DNA from: Pirellulales bacterium
GTDB lineage: Bacteria; Planctomycetota; Planctomycetia; Pirellulales; JADZDJ01
Assembly (NCBI GenBank): GCA_035656635.1
Contig: DASRSD010000043.1
Coordinates: forward strand, 1-60,633
Direction: 5' to 3'
DNA: 60,633 bases
Shown: positions 16,703 to 25,781 of the stretch, piece by piece
Numbering within the stretch: position 1 is the stretch's first letter
Layout: the number at the start of each line of letters is the position of its first letter
Program-made: the position numbers and the translations under genes
The notes under the pieces: generated by a model
Databases searched by the model: none
The model's input: only the letters and a program-made list of their open reading frames with translations
What the model was told of the DNA's origin: nothing

Positions 16703-17443
16703 CTATCGCGCAATTTCCTCAATCAATCTGCGCGGGGCGCCAATATCGCAGACGTGAATCTGGCCGACGTATTGTTCCGCGCCGCTGACAAAGAATCCTG
16801 GCTTGGCCGCCACGAACGTGCATGTGTGGGCGGCGCGAATGGTGTGCTTTCCTGCCGCGCCGGTGTCACAATCTAGTCCGCTGGGCAAATCGACGGCCAA
16901 GATCGGAATGCCGCTGGCGTTCATCTGGTCGATCGCTTCCGCATAGGGCGATTTCGGCTCCCCCGTTGCGCCGGTGCCCAAAATGGCATCCACTAAAAAA
17001 TTGGCGCCGCGTAGAACCGCATCGAATCGCGCCTGATCGAATTCGCTTTCCGCCTGGCCGGCAAACACTTCAATCGCCAAACCCGTCTTTTGGATAATCG
17101 CAAAATTCGCCGCGGCATCGCCGCGCAGTTCGCTCGGATTACACAGCAGCAAGACTTTCACGCCGATGCGGCGCAAATCTAAATGCCGGGCAATTACGAA
17201 ACCATCGACGCCGTTGTTTCCCTTGCCGCAAACAATGGCGACGGAATTCTCACCCCTCACCCTGCCCTCTCCCACAAGAGGAGAGGGTTCGCTGGATTGT
17301 CCTGACGATTTGGCCAGCAGCCCACACAACACATCGGCTGCGCCGCGCCCGGCGTTTTCCATCAGGACCAATCCGCTTAGGCCGTAATCGGCAATTGCGC
17401 GATGGTCTACTTCCCGAACTTGTGCCCGATTGAGCGTGAGCAT
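16703..17443 (-). CDS. nnrE: NAD(P)H-hydrate epimerase (YjeF_N) with in-frame repeat
   Basis: Interconverts R- and S-NAD(P)HX so that the hydrated cofactor can be repaired by the matching dehydratase. Of 246 residues, the N-terminal YjeF domain shows LTLNRAQVREVDHRAI, LMENAGRGAADVL (~29-41), the phosphate loop VCGKGNNGVDGFVIARHL (~69-86), VDAILGTGATGE and VDLPSGLDCDTG. The usual dehydratase (carbohydrate-kinase) half is absent, so that enzyme must be elsewhere. Residues ~52-65 (EPSPLVGEGRVRGE) are encoded by a palindromic repeat lying exactly between the MENAGRG helix and the strand leading to the phosphate loop. Confidence 0.92.
   Translation of the reverse strand: MLTLNRAQVREVDHRAIADYGLSGLVLMENAGRGAADVLCGLLAKSSGQSSEPSPLVGEGRVRGENSVAIVCGKGNNGVDGFVIARHLDLRRIGVKVLLLCNPSELRGDAAANFAIIQKTGLAIEVFAGQAESEFDQARFDAVLRGANFLVDAILGTGATGEPKSPYAEAIDQMNASGIPILAVDLPSGLDCDTGAAGKHTIRAAHTCTFVAAKPGFFVSGAEQYVGQIHVCDIGAPRRLIEEIAR
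17249..17290. repeat. Family C palindrome inside nnrE
   Basis: CACCCTGCCCTCTCCCACAA and then GAGGAGAGGGTTCG form a hairpin of CCCTCTCC with GGAGAGGG. It is read in frame as SPLVGEGRVRG, the same peptide as one half of the polA insertion. Confidence 0.85.
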
Positions 17444-17544
17444 GTAAATTGTTCGCTAGCTTGGACGAAATATGATTTGACGTGGCTGGCGGCTAATTCC
17501 ATATAATAATGGGTATTACCGATGTAGATAACCTGGAGCCTGTC

Positions 17545-17778
17545 ATGCCCATTTACGAATACAACTGCCCCGCCTGCGAGAGCCAGTTCGAGCTCTTGGT
17601 CCGCAGCAGCGAGAAACCCGCCTGCCCGCAGTGCGGATCGAAAAAGCTCGAAAAGCAACTCAGCGTGCCGGCCGCCCATACCGCAGCCTCCAAATCGGCA
17701 TTGCCCGTTTGCGAATCTCCTGCCGGCGGTTGCGGCCTGCCCCAATGCGGCGGCGGTAGTTGTGGATTCGGCAATTGA
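17545..17778 (+). CDS. FmdB-type zinc-ribbon protein
   Basis: 77 residues starting MPIYEYNCPACESQFELL. Two CxxC pairs (CPAC, residues 8-11; CPQC, ~28-31) form the FmdB/CxxC_CxxC_SSSS zinc ribbon, a putative regulatory or RNA/DNA-associated module. The tail is rich in Cys and Gly (GGCGLPQCGGGSCGFGN), typical of this family in planctomycetes. ATG 17545 is chosen because GGAG precedes it by 7 nt. It is divergent from the epimerase gene. Confidence 0.9.
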   Translation: MPIYEYNCPACESQFELLVRSSEKPACPQCGSKKLEKQLSVPAAHTAASKSALPVCESPAGGCGLPQCGGGSCGFGN

Positions 17779-17820
17779 TTTCCCTCACTCGGCGCGCAAA
17801 ATAAACTTTGCGCGCGGCGC

Positions 17821-17849
17821 AATAAAAAACCCCGGCCAAGCGGCCGGGG
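17821..17849 (-). terminator. Intrinsic terminator for the minus-strand gene at 17922
   Basis: On the minus strand CCCCGGCC-GCTT-GGCCGGGG (17849 to 17830) is followed by TTTTTTATT. The perfect 8-bp GC stem, tetraloop and T-run mark a classic rho-independent terminator about 75 bp after the stop of the upstream gene. Confidence 0.88.
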
Positions 17850-17921
17850 CTAAGCATTGCGGTGGAAGTATTCGAAGCCCTTGTCGGCGAAACGGATTCG
17901 CGTGCGATCAATTCACCGTCA

Positions 17922-19376
17922 TCACGGGAACAGCGCCGCCACGCCGCTGTAACCAACCGCGCCGGTGCATAAACCGCGGCAGCTAAGCGGGAACGGATCG
18001 CAAATCCAGGGGGCACAATCGCCCGGCCGGTACACGCCCAAATCGTAAATACATTCGTTGGGGGTATACACGCCCACCATGTAAGGCAGGAGTACCAGGT
18101 TTCCGAAAAAGTGCCCCACCGATTTGGCATATTCCAGACCCCATGGTCCGCAGGAGTGGCCGTAGCGTTCCAAGGCTTCTTCCTCAAAATACAGTGGCTT
18201 GTGGCACAGTGCCGAGGCCTTCCACGTGTACGTGGTGCCGGGCCAGCAGCGCGGTGCAAATGGATCGGTCGAAAGCGAGCATTCAAACGGCACCTGGTCC
18301 CCCTTGGCGCTATTGCCCGGCGGAACAATGTCGACGTTCAGCTTGTTCAGGGTCATCGCTTTGATCTGATCGTAATCCTCTTTGCAGGCCAACGCCGGAT
18401 TGCTATGCGTTTGCCGCGAAAATTGCGGCTCGCCGCCAGGCAGCAAATCGGGCGTGCCTCCCGGCGTCGGCGGTCCAGGAAGTTGGGTTTGATAGGTGTG
18501 CGTCGGCAGGCCGCTGCGCATAGGCTCGGGCGCGGATAACTCGGCCGGATCTTGCTGCGCCGGTTCAATCCGCATGCTGCTTGGGCCGCTTTGAGCCGCG
18601 GGTGGCGGGAGCGAATCGATTTCGTCCGGCGGCGTCATCGCAATGCGGTGCGACGTTTTCACCGAGGGCAAATTGTCGCCAAACGGATCGGTCAGCGCCA
18701 AATTTCCCGAGTTGTTGCCGCTGGAATTTCCGGCGGTCAGCCGAACTTTGGTTTTTACTTTCGGCTGCTCGGCTGAAATCGAGTTTTCTATGGCCGGGTC
18801 GTCGAATTCGGCAGTGACCACCGCATGCTTTTGAACTGCATTCTTGCTGCTGCTTTGCGATTTGTTGGCTGTCGCAGTGTCCTTGTCGGTAGAACTGCTT
18901 GAGGAGGAACCACTGGCTGCGCTGTCGCTGGCCTTATCATCACTGCGCTGTGGCCGCACGGGGTGCCATACCAAGCGCGTTCCCGGCGCTGCAGTAGTGT
19001 TGGACGGAACGGCATCGTCTGCGCAGGCTGGCCGCTGGCCGACTGCCATCGCCAAGCCCGCAAATAGAGCCACGGAATACAGCGCTACCGGCCCGGATCG
19101 GTATTTTTTGAAGTGCGAAATTCGCAACTCCGCCGTGCGCGCTTCGTGGGCCACTCGAGATTCCAGCACGAGAACTTCATGGGCCGTTCGTGCTTGGTCA
19201 TGGGTGCTTGATGCGGCGTCCACGCCGAGCTGCGCGGTTGACGAATCATTCGTCTCCCGAATATTCTGCGCTGTAGTTTGGTGCTTCCTGCGTAATGGCG
19301 ATGTCATGTGGATGACTCTCCCGCACACTGGCGTGTGAAACTTGTATGAATTGTGCTTCCTTGCGCAACTCTTCAA
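17922..19376 (-). CDS. Planctomycete secreted protein, function unknown
   Basis: The conserved part is a signal-anchor ([22 protein letters not shown], ending near residue 117), a Ser/Thr/Asn-rich low-complexity linker, and a C-terminal ~150 residues with many Cys and aromatics: [49 protein letters not shown] and [19 protein letters not shown] recognise the last part only as a recurrent planctomycete exported domain. The start is uncertain. The open frame begins at 19376 inside the 3' end of guaB, ATG 19307 still overlaps guaB by 62 bp, and residues ~58-90 look repeat-derived, so a GTG or TTG nearer the signal (about 19110-19170) is possible. It probably shares the guaB transcript and ends at the terminator at 17821. 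Confidence 0.7.
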   Translation of the reverse strand: MKSCARKHNSYKFHTPVCGRVIHMTSPLRRKHQTTAQNIRETNDSSTAQLGVDAASSTHDQARTAHEVLVLESRVAHEARTAELRISHFKKYRSGPVALYSVALFAGLAMAVGQRPACADDAVPSNTTAAPGTRLVWHPVRPQRSDDKASDSAASGSSSSSSTDKDTATANKSQSSSKNAVQKHAVVTAEFDDPAIENSISAEQPKVKTKVRLTAGNSSGNNSGNLALTDPFGDNLPSVKTSHRIAMTPPDEIDSLPPPAAQSGPSSMRIEPAQQDPAELSAPEPMRSGLPTHTYQTQLPGPPTPGGTPDLLPGGEPQFSRQTHSNPALACKEDYDQIKAMTLNKLNVDIVPPGNSAKGDQVPFECSLSTDPFAPRCWPGTTYTWKASALCHKPLYFEEEALERYGHSCGPWGLEYAKSVGHFFGNLVLLPYMVGVYTPNECIYDLGVYRPGDCAPWICDPFPLSCRGLCTGAVGYSGVAALFP

Positions 19377-20790
19377 TGTCGCGCGCGCCCAAATAACCCA
19401 TTCCCGCTTTCAATCCGCCCACCAACTGATACACAAACGTGCTCAGCGGCCCTTTGAACGGCACGCGTCCTTCAACACCTTCCGGCACTAACTTGCTGGC
19501 GCTGCGAGCTTCCTCTCCGCGCGCCACCGCTTGTCGATACCGCTCGCTCGAGCCTTTTACCATGGCGCCCAGGGAACCCATGCCCCGGTACACCTTGAAC
19601 GTTCGGCCTTGATACAAAATTTGCTGGCCCGGGCTTTCCGCAGTGCCGGCAAACAATCCGCCGATCATGACCAAACTGGCCCCGGCTGCAATCGCTTTCG
19701 TTATATCTCCGCTGTAGCGAATGCCGCCGTCGGCAATGATGGGCACGCCCGCCGCTTCCGCTGCGCTGGACGCATCCATAATGGCCGTAATTTGCGGCAC
19801 GCCTACTCCGGAAATGACCCGCGTGGTGCAAATGGAACCGGGCCCGATGCCCACTTTCACCGCATCAGCTCCGGCGGCAATTAAATCTGCCGCGCCTTGC
19901 CTGGTCGCCACGTTCCCGGCGACCACATCGATTTTCTCCCATCGTTTTTTGATGTTCTTTACTGTCTCGATCACATTGGCCGAATGGCCATGGGCACTGT
20001 CGACCACCAACACATCCACCGCTTTGCCGATCAGGCTTTCGGCCCGTTCGTAATCGTGGACGCCAATCGCGGCTCCCACGCGCAGGCGGCCCAGCTTGTC
20101 TTTGCAAGCATTCGGGAACCGCTTCTGCATGTCGATGTCTTTGATGGTAATCAGGCCCGTCAGCGTATAATCTTCGTCAACCAGCAAAAGTTTCTCGACC
20201 TTATTTGCCATCAAAATCTTCTCAGCTTCCGCAAGCGTTACAGTCCCCTGTGCTGTCACCAGGTTCTGACGGGTCATAATCTCGCTGATGGGCGTGTCGC
20301 TGCTCTCCAAAAACCGCAAATCCCGCCGCGTGATAATGCCAATGAGCTTTTTGCTGCCAGGGCCAGAGGCCGATGAAGACTCGGGCTTCCTGGCCCCCAG
20401 AGACCCTGTGCTAGCAACAATTGGCACGCCGGAGATGTTGGCCTGATTCATCACCTCCCGCGCCTTCGCTACCGTTGCTGTCGGCGGCAGCGTTACCGGA
20501 TCGAAAATAATGCCATTGGCGGAGCGCTTCACCTTGTCGACCTCTTCCGTCTGCTGGCCGACCGACATGTTCTTGTGAATCACCCCCAGGCCGCCCTCTT
20601 GCGCCAGGGCAATCGCCATGTCGCTTTCCGTGACCGTATCCATGGGCGAGCTGACCAGCGGAATGTTCAGCCGAATGTTGCGCGTCAGCCGCGTGCCAAC
20701 ACTCACCTCCGCCGGCACCACCTCGCTATAGCGCGGCAGCAACAACACATCGTCAAACGTGATGGCTTGGGCAACGAGTTTTTGGGGCAT
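19246..20790 (-). CDS. guaB: IMP dehydrogenase, with extra residues in the CBS module
   Basis: Oxidises IMP to XMP with NAD, the committed step of GMP synthesis. In 514 residues one sees [43 protein letters not shown], two CBS domains (~95-215), the catalytic loop [15 protein letters not shown] (Cys ~323), [13 protein letters not shown] and the flap region GMGSLGAM with YFQG-type loop variants. Between SGVPIVAS and [11 protein letters not shown] of the first CBS domain are ~20 extra residues ([20 protein letters not shown]) where other IMPDHs have a short turn. They are encoded by an imperfectly palindromic stretch (20348-20420). Catalytic residues are untouched. Confidence 0.96.
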   Translation of the reverse strand: MPQKLVAQAITFDDVLLLPRYSEVVPAEVSVGTRLTRNIRLNIPLVSSPMDTVTESDMAIALAQEGGLGVIHKNMSVGQQTEEVDKVKRSANGIIFDPVTLPPTATVAKAREVMNQANISGVPIVASTGSLGARKPESSSASGPGSKKLIGIITRRDLRFLESSDTPISEIMTRQNLVTAQGTVTLAEAEKILMANKVEKLLLVDEDYTLTGLITIKDIDMQKRFPNACKDKLGRLRVGAAIGVHDYERAESLIGKAVDVLVVDSAHGHSANVIETVKNIKKRWEKIDVVAGNVATRQGAADLIAAGADAVKVGIGPGSICTTRVISGVGVPQITAIMDASSAAEAAGVPIIADGGIRYSGDITKAIAAGASLVMIGGLFAGTAESPGQQILYQGRTFKVYRGMGSLGAMVKGSSERYRQAVARGEEARSASKLVPEGVEGRVPFKGPLSTFVYQLVGGLKAGMGYLGARDIEELRKEAQFIQVSHASVRESHPHDIAITQEAPNYSAEYSGDE

Positions 20791-20929
20791 TGAAGATTAA
20801 TCCGAACGCTGGGATGTAATCCGTCATTATTGCGGTCATCACGAATATTGACAACCGGGCGGGCGTTGCTCTCTGCGCATGAAGCGGCCTGAGGAAATTT
20901 TCGCCGCACTGCGGAGAATTTAACGCAAG

Positions 20930-20959
20930 TTGCCACTTCTGCAATCCGCAGGGTAGAAT
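20930..20959 (+). promoter_or_regulatory. Likely promoter of the antitoxin-toxin operon
   Basis: TTGCCA (20930-20935) and TAGAAT (20954-20959), 18 bp apart, resemble a sigma-70 promoter. Transcription would start near 20966, leaving a leader of about 38 nt before the antitoxin ATG. Confidence 0.4.
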
Positions 20960-21003
20960 TAACGGGTCGTTTGAATTGGAATTCTTGCCAACACATTCAA
21001 GCC

Positions 21004-21231
21004 ATGTCCACCGTTTCCATCGAAGAAGCACAGGCAAAATTGCCGGAATTGATTGCGCACTTGTCGCCCGGCGAAGAAGTTGTCATTACGCGCAACGAGC
21101 GCCCCGTGGCAACGTTGGTGGGGCCGCACAGCGAAACGTCGCAGCCTGTTTTTGGTCGAGGCCGCGGCAAAATTGAAATCGTTTCCGACGATAACGAACA
21201 CCTTGAGCACTTCAAGGATTATCTGCCGTGA
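21004..21231 (+). CDS. Phd/YefM-type antitoxin
   Basis: 75 residues. MSTVSIEEAQAKLPELIAHL is the typical Phd/YefM DNA-binding start, followed by GEEVVITRNERPVATLVG. The C-terminal tail (DNEHLEHFKDYLP) would wrap the toxin. It is expected to bind its own promoter and neutralise the PIN toxin. Its stop codon overlaps the toxin's GTG start (GTGA at 21228-21231), so translation is coupled. Confidence 0.92.
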   Translation: MSTVSIEEAQAKLPELIAHLSPGEEVVITRNERPVATLVGPHSETSQPVFGRGRGKIEIVSDDNEHLEHFKDYLP

Positions 21232-21620
21232 GGCTGCTGCTCGACACGCATGCCTGGCTGTGGTTTTATCTGGGCGACACACAATTGAGCGACCAGGCTC
21301 GGTCGCAGATCGTTGACCCAGCCAATACTAAACTGATCAGCCCTGCCAGTTATTGGGAACTGGCGATCAAAATCAGCTTGGGAAAATACGTGCTGCACGA
21401 GCCGTTTGATCAATTCGTTCAGCACGCTTTGATCGACAACGGATTTCTTATCCTTCCAATTGAGCCGCAACATGCGGCCCACGTGGCCACCTTGCCGTTC
21501 GTGCCACGCCACAACGATCCTTTTGATCGGCTGTTAGTTGCTCAGGCAATTGTCGAGCAAATACCTATGATCAGCAATGATGCCGCTTTCGATGCCTATG
21601 GCATTACTCGTATCTGGTGA
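21228..21620 (+). CDS. vapC: PIN-domain (VapC-like) toxin ribonuclease
   Basis: 130 residues. It carries the acidic PIN residues: Asp in LLLDTHAWLW (residue 6), Glu in SPASYWELAIK (~43) and the Asp cluster HNDPFDRLLVAQA (~97-109), completed by MISNDAAFDAYG. This subfamily (COG3744-like) is paired with Phd/YefM antitoxins. It is predicted to cleave RNA when the antitoxin is lost. The start is GTG, overlapping the antitoxin stop. Confidence 0.93.
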   Translation: MRLLLDTHAWLWFYLGDTQLSDQARSQIVDPANTKLISPASYWELAIKISLGKYVLHEPFDQFVQHALIDNGFLILPIEPQHAAHVATLPFVPRHNDPFDRLLVAQAIVEQIPMISNDAAFDAYGITRIW

Positions 21621-21829
21621 CGGCGAATATAGAATGATACGCCGGACAATTGATGACACGATTACCAGGAGAATTCCCCATGCAAACCCTGTTTCACCGT
21701 TCTATGACCGGCAAACAGGCTGCAGAAATATTTTCAGCCGTGCGCTGGCGCGAGCCTGGGCTATGTTGTCCCACGCCTTCGGCGTGAATCGCAACAGACT
21801 TCAACGGGCAAAGCCGAGCCGGAAACCCG

Positions 21830-22438
21830 TTATTTCACTACGCCGCAATCGTCAACGACAATTTTGGCGGTTGGCTTGCCGTCCGGGGGCGGGCCGCCGA
21901 ACTTTTCCATCTTTTTCACCACGTCCATGCCGTCGACCACTTTGCCGAACACCACGTGCTTGCCGTCGAGAAAATCGTTTTTCACCGTCGAGATGAAAAA
22001 CTGCGAGCCGTTGGTGTTGGGTCCGGCATTGGCCATGCTGACATCGCCCGGGCCGGTGTGCTTGAGCGTGAAGTTTTCGTCGGCGAACTCCTTGCCGTAA
22101 ATCGATTTGCCGCCGTAACCATCGCCGCTGGTGATATCGCCACCTTGGCACATGAAGCTGGCGATAATGCGATGGAATGGGCTGCCTTTATAACCGTAAC
22201 CTTTTTCGCCGGTGCACAGCACGCGGAAATTCTCGGCGGTTTTGGGAACCACATCGGGCCGCAGCTCGATGACAATGCGGCCCAGCTTTTTACCGTCGGC
22301 GGAAATGTCCATGTAGCAGCGGGGCAGCTTCGACTTGGCTCCTTGCTCGGTGCCTTTATTGTCGTCAGCCGCCAGCAGCAGCGAGGCGCTGCATGCCAGC
22401 GCGAATACTGAGGCCAAAATTGTTGTCCGCGAAATCAT
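21830..22438 (-). CDS. Exported cyclophilin-type peptidyl-prolyl isomerase
   Basis: Catalyses cis-trans isomerisation of Xaa-Pro bonds, assisting folding outside the cytoplasm. From ATG 22438 there are 202 residues: a signal peptide ([23 protein letters not shown]), then a complete cyclophilin domain with [21 protein letters not shown] (the FHRxxxxFMxQGGD active-site block), [17 protein letters not shown] and GKHVVFGKV. It is closer to eukaryote-like cyclophilin A than to E. coli PpiA. The frame is open to 22486, but the signal peptide fixes the start. Confidence 0.93.
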   Translation of the reverse strand: MISRTTILASVFALACSASLLLAADDNKGTEQGAKSKLPRCYMDISADGKKLGRIVIELRPDVVPKTAENFRVLCTGEKGYGYKGSPFHRIIASFMCQGGDITSGDGYGGKSIYGKEFADENFTLKHTGPGDVSMANAGPNTNGSQFFISTVKNDFLDGKHVVFGKVVDGMDVVKKMEKFGGPPPDGKPTAKIVVDDCGVVK

Positions 22439-22565
22439 AATCTTCTCCGTAAGGTAAGTGGGCGTGAGGCAAGAGTTCCGCGGCAAAGTGCCGCCGCTTT
22501 ATTTCGATCAACGTGGAAGCATTTTAGCCGATGCGGTGCGGCGGGAAAAGCGCGGTTGCGGAAGA

Positions 22566-22640
22566 AGCACCAATGACCAAGTTCCAATGACCAATGGATA
22601 AAGCCGCTGAGTGTCATTGGTGCTTGGTCATTGGTCATTC
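22566..22640. repeat. Inverted ATTGGTCATTGG-type repeat
   Basis: GCACCAATGACCAAGTTCCAATGACCAATG on the left and GTGTCATTGGTGCTTGGTCATTGGTCATTC on the right are modular inverted copies of a short CCAATGACCAA unit. They lie upstream of the cyclophilin gene and downstream of pilT. They may fold as a hairpin; no coding capacity is seen. Confidence 0.7.
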
Positions 22641-22719
22641 GCCAGAAATTCCGGGGGCTCGGCGGCCTCGACCCCGGCCACCCTTGCGCCCGGCCACCCT
22701 CGCGGTGGAACCGCCGCGG

Positions 22720-23835
22720 CTAGCTATGGAATTTGGAAATCAGATTATCTGCCTTGACTTCGATGCCGTGCAAACGGGAACGCAGCGCGCCCGGATGCGG
22801 AGCAAATTGCTCGGCGATGTGCGGATCGATCCATTCTTCGTGCACCAGCCGGTACAGGCTGCTGTTGAAATCGTGCATGCCGTCCTGCTCGGAGCCGGTG
22901 ATGACGGCGGGAAGCTCTTCGTCTCGCCCTTCGCGAATGCGCTCCGCCACCGTGCTGTTATTCAGCAGCACCTCCGTGGCCGGCACGCGATGCACGTCAG
23001 GCTTGATGGTTGGCACCAAGCGCTGGGCCGCCACTGCGCGCAGGCTGGACGCCAAGCTGGTGCGAATGAAGTGGTGATCTTTGGCGTCGAAAAATTCCAA
23101 CATCCGGGCAAACGCCTGCATGGTGTCGGCGCTGTGCAGCGTGACGAACACCAGGTGGCCGGTTTCGGCCGCCTGAATGCCGGCCAGAATGGTTTCGCGG
23201 TCGCGCAATTCGCCAATCATCATCACGTCGGGATCTTGCCGCACGGCGCTGCGCAAGGCGGTGGGAAAATCGGGCACGTCGATGCCGATTTCGCGCTGGC
23301 TGAAATACGATTGCTTGGAGTGGAACGCATATTCCACCGGGTCTTCAATCGTCAGAATGTTGCATTGCCGGTGCACATTAATGTGCTCCAGCATGGCGGC
23401 CAACGTCGACGATTTGCCGCTGCCGGTGACGCCGCAAATGATGATCAACCCATCGTGGGCATCGCTGGTGAATTGCTCGTACACTTTGGGCAAGTGCAAG
23501 TCTTCAAAGCTGGGCACTTGCGGATTCACGCGGCGAATGGCCGCATGCAGGGCGCCGCCGGAGCGGAACACGCTGCAACGATAGCGCTCTCCGGCCGCCG
23601 GCTGATGGGAAAAATCGACGCCCCCTTCGGCATCGATGCGGCTGCGCAAGCTTTCCGGCACCAGCGGCCAGAGCAATTGATGCGTGTCTTCGGCCGTCAG
23701 CTCGCCGACATCGACATGCAGCAGCTTCGAGGCAATGCGATAGATGGGCGCAGAGCCCACCTTAATGTGCAGGTCGGAAGCCTGCGTTTCCTTCATTTTC
23801 AACAGGAGCCGCTCGATGGTCAAAGCCGTGGCCAT
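22720..23835 (-). CDS. pilT: PilT-family twitching motility ATPase
   Basis: Hexameric ATPase that retracts type IV pili or drives a related secretion filament at the inner membrane. It has 371 residues: an N-terminal PilT/PAS-like domain (LLLKMKETQASDLHIKVGSAPIYRI), Walker A GVTGSGKSST (~134-143), the Asp box ILTIEDPVEY, Walker B DVMMIGELRDRET and the His box LVFVTLHSADT. The AIRRVNPQVPSFEDL and GMHDFNSSL elements agree with PilT. No other pilus genes are nearby, so its partner machine lies elsewhere. Confidence 0.95.
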   Translation of the reverse strand: MATALTIERLLLKMKETQASDLHIKVGSAPIYRIASKLLHVDVGELTAEDTHQLLWPLVPESLRSRIDAEGGVDFSHQPAAGERYRCSVFRSGGALHAAIRRVNPQVPSFEDLHLPKVYEQFTSDAHDGLIIICGVTGSGKSSTLAAMLEHINVHRQCNILTIEDPVEYAFHSKQSYFSQREIGIDVPDFPTALRSAVRQDPDVMMIGELRDRETILAGIQAAETGHLVFVTLHSADTMQAFARMLEFFDAKDHHFIRTSLASSLRAVAAQRLVPTIKPDVHRVPATEVLLNNSTVAERIREGRDEELPAVITGSEQDGMHDFNSSLYRLVHEEWIDPHIAEQFAPHPGALRSRLHGIEVKADNLISKFHS

Positions 23836-23874
23836 GCGTTTCCGCCTGAATGGGCGCCAGAAAATGCGAAAACG

Positions 23875-25701
23875 CTATTGTACCTGGGCCAGCGGCAGTT
23901 CGTAACAGGCCATTTCTTCCGCGTTGCGAACAAACAGCTTCCCCTCGGCAATGACGGGATGATTCCAAGTTTTTCCCTCAACGGCCTGGAAGCGGCCCAG
24001 TTCTTCTAATTTTTCGCGGTTGGGAGCGACCAAAATTGCCTCGCCCGTTTCCGAGGTCACCACCAACAGCGGCTGATCGGGCAGCAACAGCACCTGGCCC
24101 GATCCATAACGGCCCCCTTTCCAGCGGCGCTTGCCTGTTTCCAGATCGAGGCAGCAAAACACGTTGTCGTCGAAGCCGTAAACGCAGCCATCGTAGACAA
24201 CATAATCGTTGAGCGTGAGTTTCAGCGCCTTGGAATCCCACCGCTGCGCCGGCGACCAGCGATCGCCGTCTGACGTGAGCTTAATCAACTGCACTCCATT
24301 TTCCGATTGCGTCAGCAACTGTTCGCCCCCCACGGCTTGCGGTTGCGTAATGGGCAGAAACATGGGGTTGGCGCTGGGACGCTGCCACAGCATTTTGCCG
24401 GTGCTGGGATCCAGCGCCACTAATCCGCCGGTGCTGTGCATCAGCAGTTGCGATTGTCCGCCCAGCGAAATCAATTGCGGCGAGCTGTAGCCATCTTTGC
24501 CGGCCGCATAGGTCCAGGCCGGCTTGCCGGTGTCGGCGCGGTACGCAAGCAAACTTTTATCGCGCTGGCCGCCGGCAAAGACGATGACCAATCCGTTGAC
24601 GACCAGCGGGGAATTGGAGTATCCCCATTGCCGCGCGGTAAAGGGCGCTGGCGCCGCTTCGGCCTGGGCATCGGCCACAATATCGTGCGACCAAATTGGC
24701 TTGCCGCTGGCGGCATCCAAGCAATTCAATTTGCCCGTGGCCCCCAGCGAATAAATCCGCCCGTCGGCAAAGGTAGGCGTGCCCCGCGGACCGGCGCCGG
24801 AAAGCGATTCAAAAAATCGCGTATCCACCGTGTGCGCCCAGCGTTCTTTTCCCGTGGCTACGTCATAGCAGACCGTGGCTTCCTGATCGCCGCGCTGCTC
24901 CAGCGTGAAGAGCAGGCCATCGACCACAATCATGCTCGACCAGGCCGGTCCCACGCGCTGGCGCCACAATTGCTTGGGGGGCTGCTGCTGCCAGTCGGTC
25001 GCCAATTTCAGACCGTGAACTTGATTGTTGCGCTCCGGTCCGCGAAACTCGGGCCAATCGTCCGGACGCAAGTGAAGCGCAAGACCGGGTTCCGCCGAGC
25101 CCGACGTGGCGGAAGCATGCTGGACCAGGAATTTTTGTTCCGAGGTCGGCTGCCAGCGCCAGGCAAACGCAGAATGCTGCCCGCCATCCAGCCCTTCCCA
25201 GCGCACCAGGTCAAAATAGCCCCAGCCAAGCAAAATGCCTGCGCACAATCCAATGCGCTGTGCGCGCGGCGAAAGTTTGATCCACCGGGTGGCCATCAGC
25301 AGCCAAATCGCCCACACGGTTAGCACGACGGGAAAGCCGGCCATGAAAAATCCCGGCAGCGCCATTCCGGCGGTGGTCGATCGGTCGGCAAACAACCCGG
25401 CAATGATCGATCCGCCAATGAACACGGCCAGTCCCAAAAATCGATCGGACCAGCGCGCCCGGCTAAAAAACATCCACCACACGATAAAGCACAACAGCAC
25501 GACGGCGTACATGCCCCACCGCGAAGCAAAGCGAATGAACATCGACATTTCGACATAGTCGGCGCCGACGTACGATGCCCACAACACCGCTACCAGCACA
25601 ACCGCCGGCCACAGCCGCAACTTGCGCACCGCGGTGTTGTCGGCGGCGCTGGTCGAGGGGGGAACAAAGCCCTGTCCGGTCGATGCGGAAATAGAACTCA
25701 T
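23875..25701 (-). CDS. Membrane-anchored PQQ-like beta-propeller protein
   Basis: 608 residues. The first ~190 contain four or five hydrophobic segments (LWPAVVLVAVLWASYVGADYV, YAVVLLCFIVWWMFF, FLGLAVFIGGSIIAGLF, FPVVLTVWAIWLLMA, IGLCAGILLGWGYF). The remaining ~400 form BamB/PQQ-type blades with recurring AxxGKxxW motifs (DVATGKERWAH, DAASGKPIWSH, DPSTGKMLWQR, DLETGKRRWKG), and WPEFRGPERNNQVHG is a planctomycete propeller signature. No dehydrogenase catalytic residues are evident, so it may be a scaffold or binding protein rather than a quinoprotein enzyme. Its 3' neighbour pilT is 39 bp away. Confidence 0.9.
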   Translation of the reverse strand: MSSISASTGQGFVPPSTSAADNTAVRKLRLWPAVVLVAVLWASYVGADYVEMSMFIRFASRWGMYAVVLLCFIVWWMFFSRARWSDRFLGLAVFIGGSIIAGLFADRSTTAGMALPGFFMAGFPVVLTVWAIWLLMATRWIKLSPRAQRIGLCAGILLGWGYFDLVRWEGLDGGQHSAFAWRWQPTSEQKFLVQHASATSGSAEPGLALHLRPDDWPEFRGPERNNQVHGLKLATDWQQQPPKQLWRQRVGPAWSSMIVVDGLLFTLEQRGDQEATVCYDVATGKERWAHTVDTRFFESLSGAGPRGTPTFADGRIYSLGATGKLNCLDAASGKPIWSHDIVADAQAEAAPAPFTARQWGYSNSPLVVNGLVIVFAGGQRDKSLLAYRADTGKPAWTYAAGKDGYSSPQLISLGGQSQLLMHSTGGLVALDPSTGKMLWQRPSANPMFLPITQPQAVGGEQLLTQSENGVQLIKLTSDGDRWSPAQRWDSKALKLTLNDYVVYDGCVYGFDDNVFCCLDLETGKRRWKGGRYGSGQVLLLPDQPLLVVTSETGEAILVAPNREKLEELGRFQAVEGKTWNHPVIAEGKLFVRNAEEMACYELPLAQVQ

Positions 25702-25781
25702 GGCATACCGTCCTTGAATAAATTCACAATGTTTTGCGCCCCGAAAAATGCGTTGCGCCGGGTAAATTGCCGCCGGTCCCG

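Noticed and set aside
22594-24009. A 471-codon open frame on the plus strand opposite pilT and the propeller gene
   Set aside because: It mirrors strongly conserved PilT motifs on the other strand. Its product is rich in His, Gln and Arg with no domain features, as expected for antisense frames of GC-rich genes.
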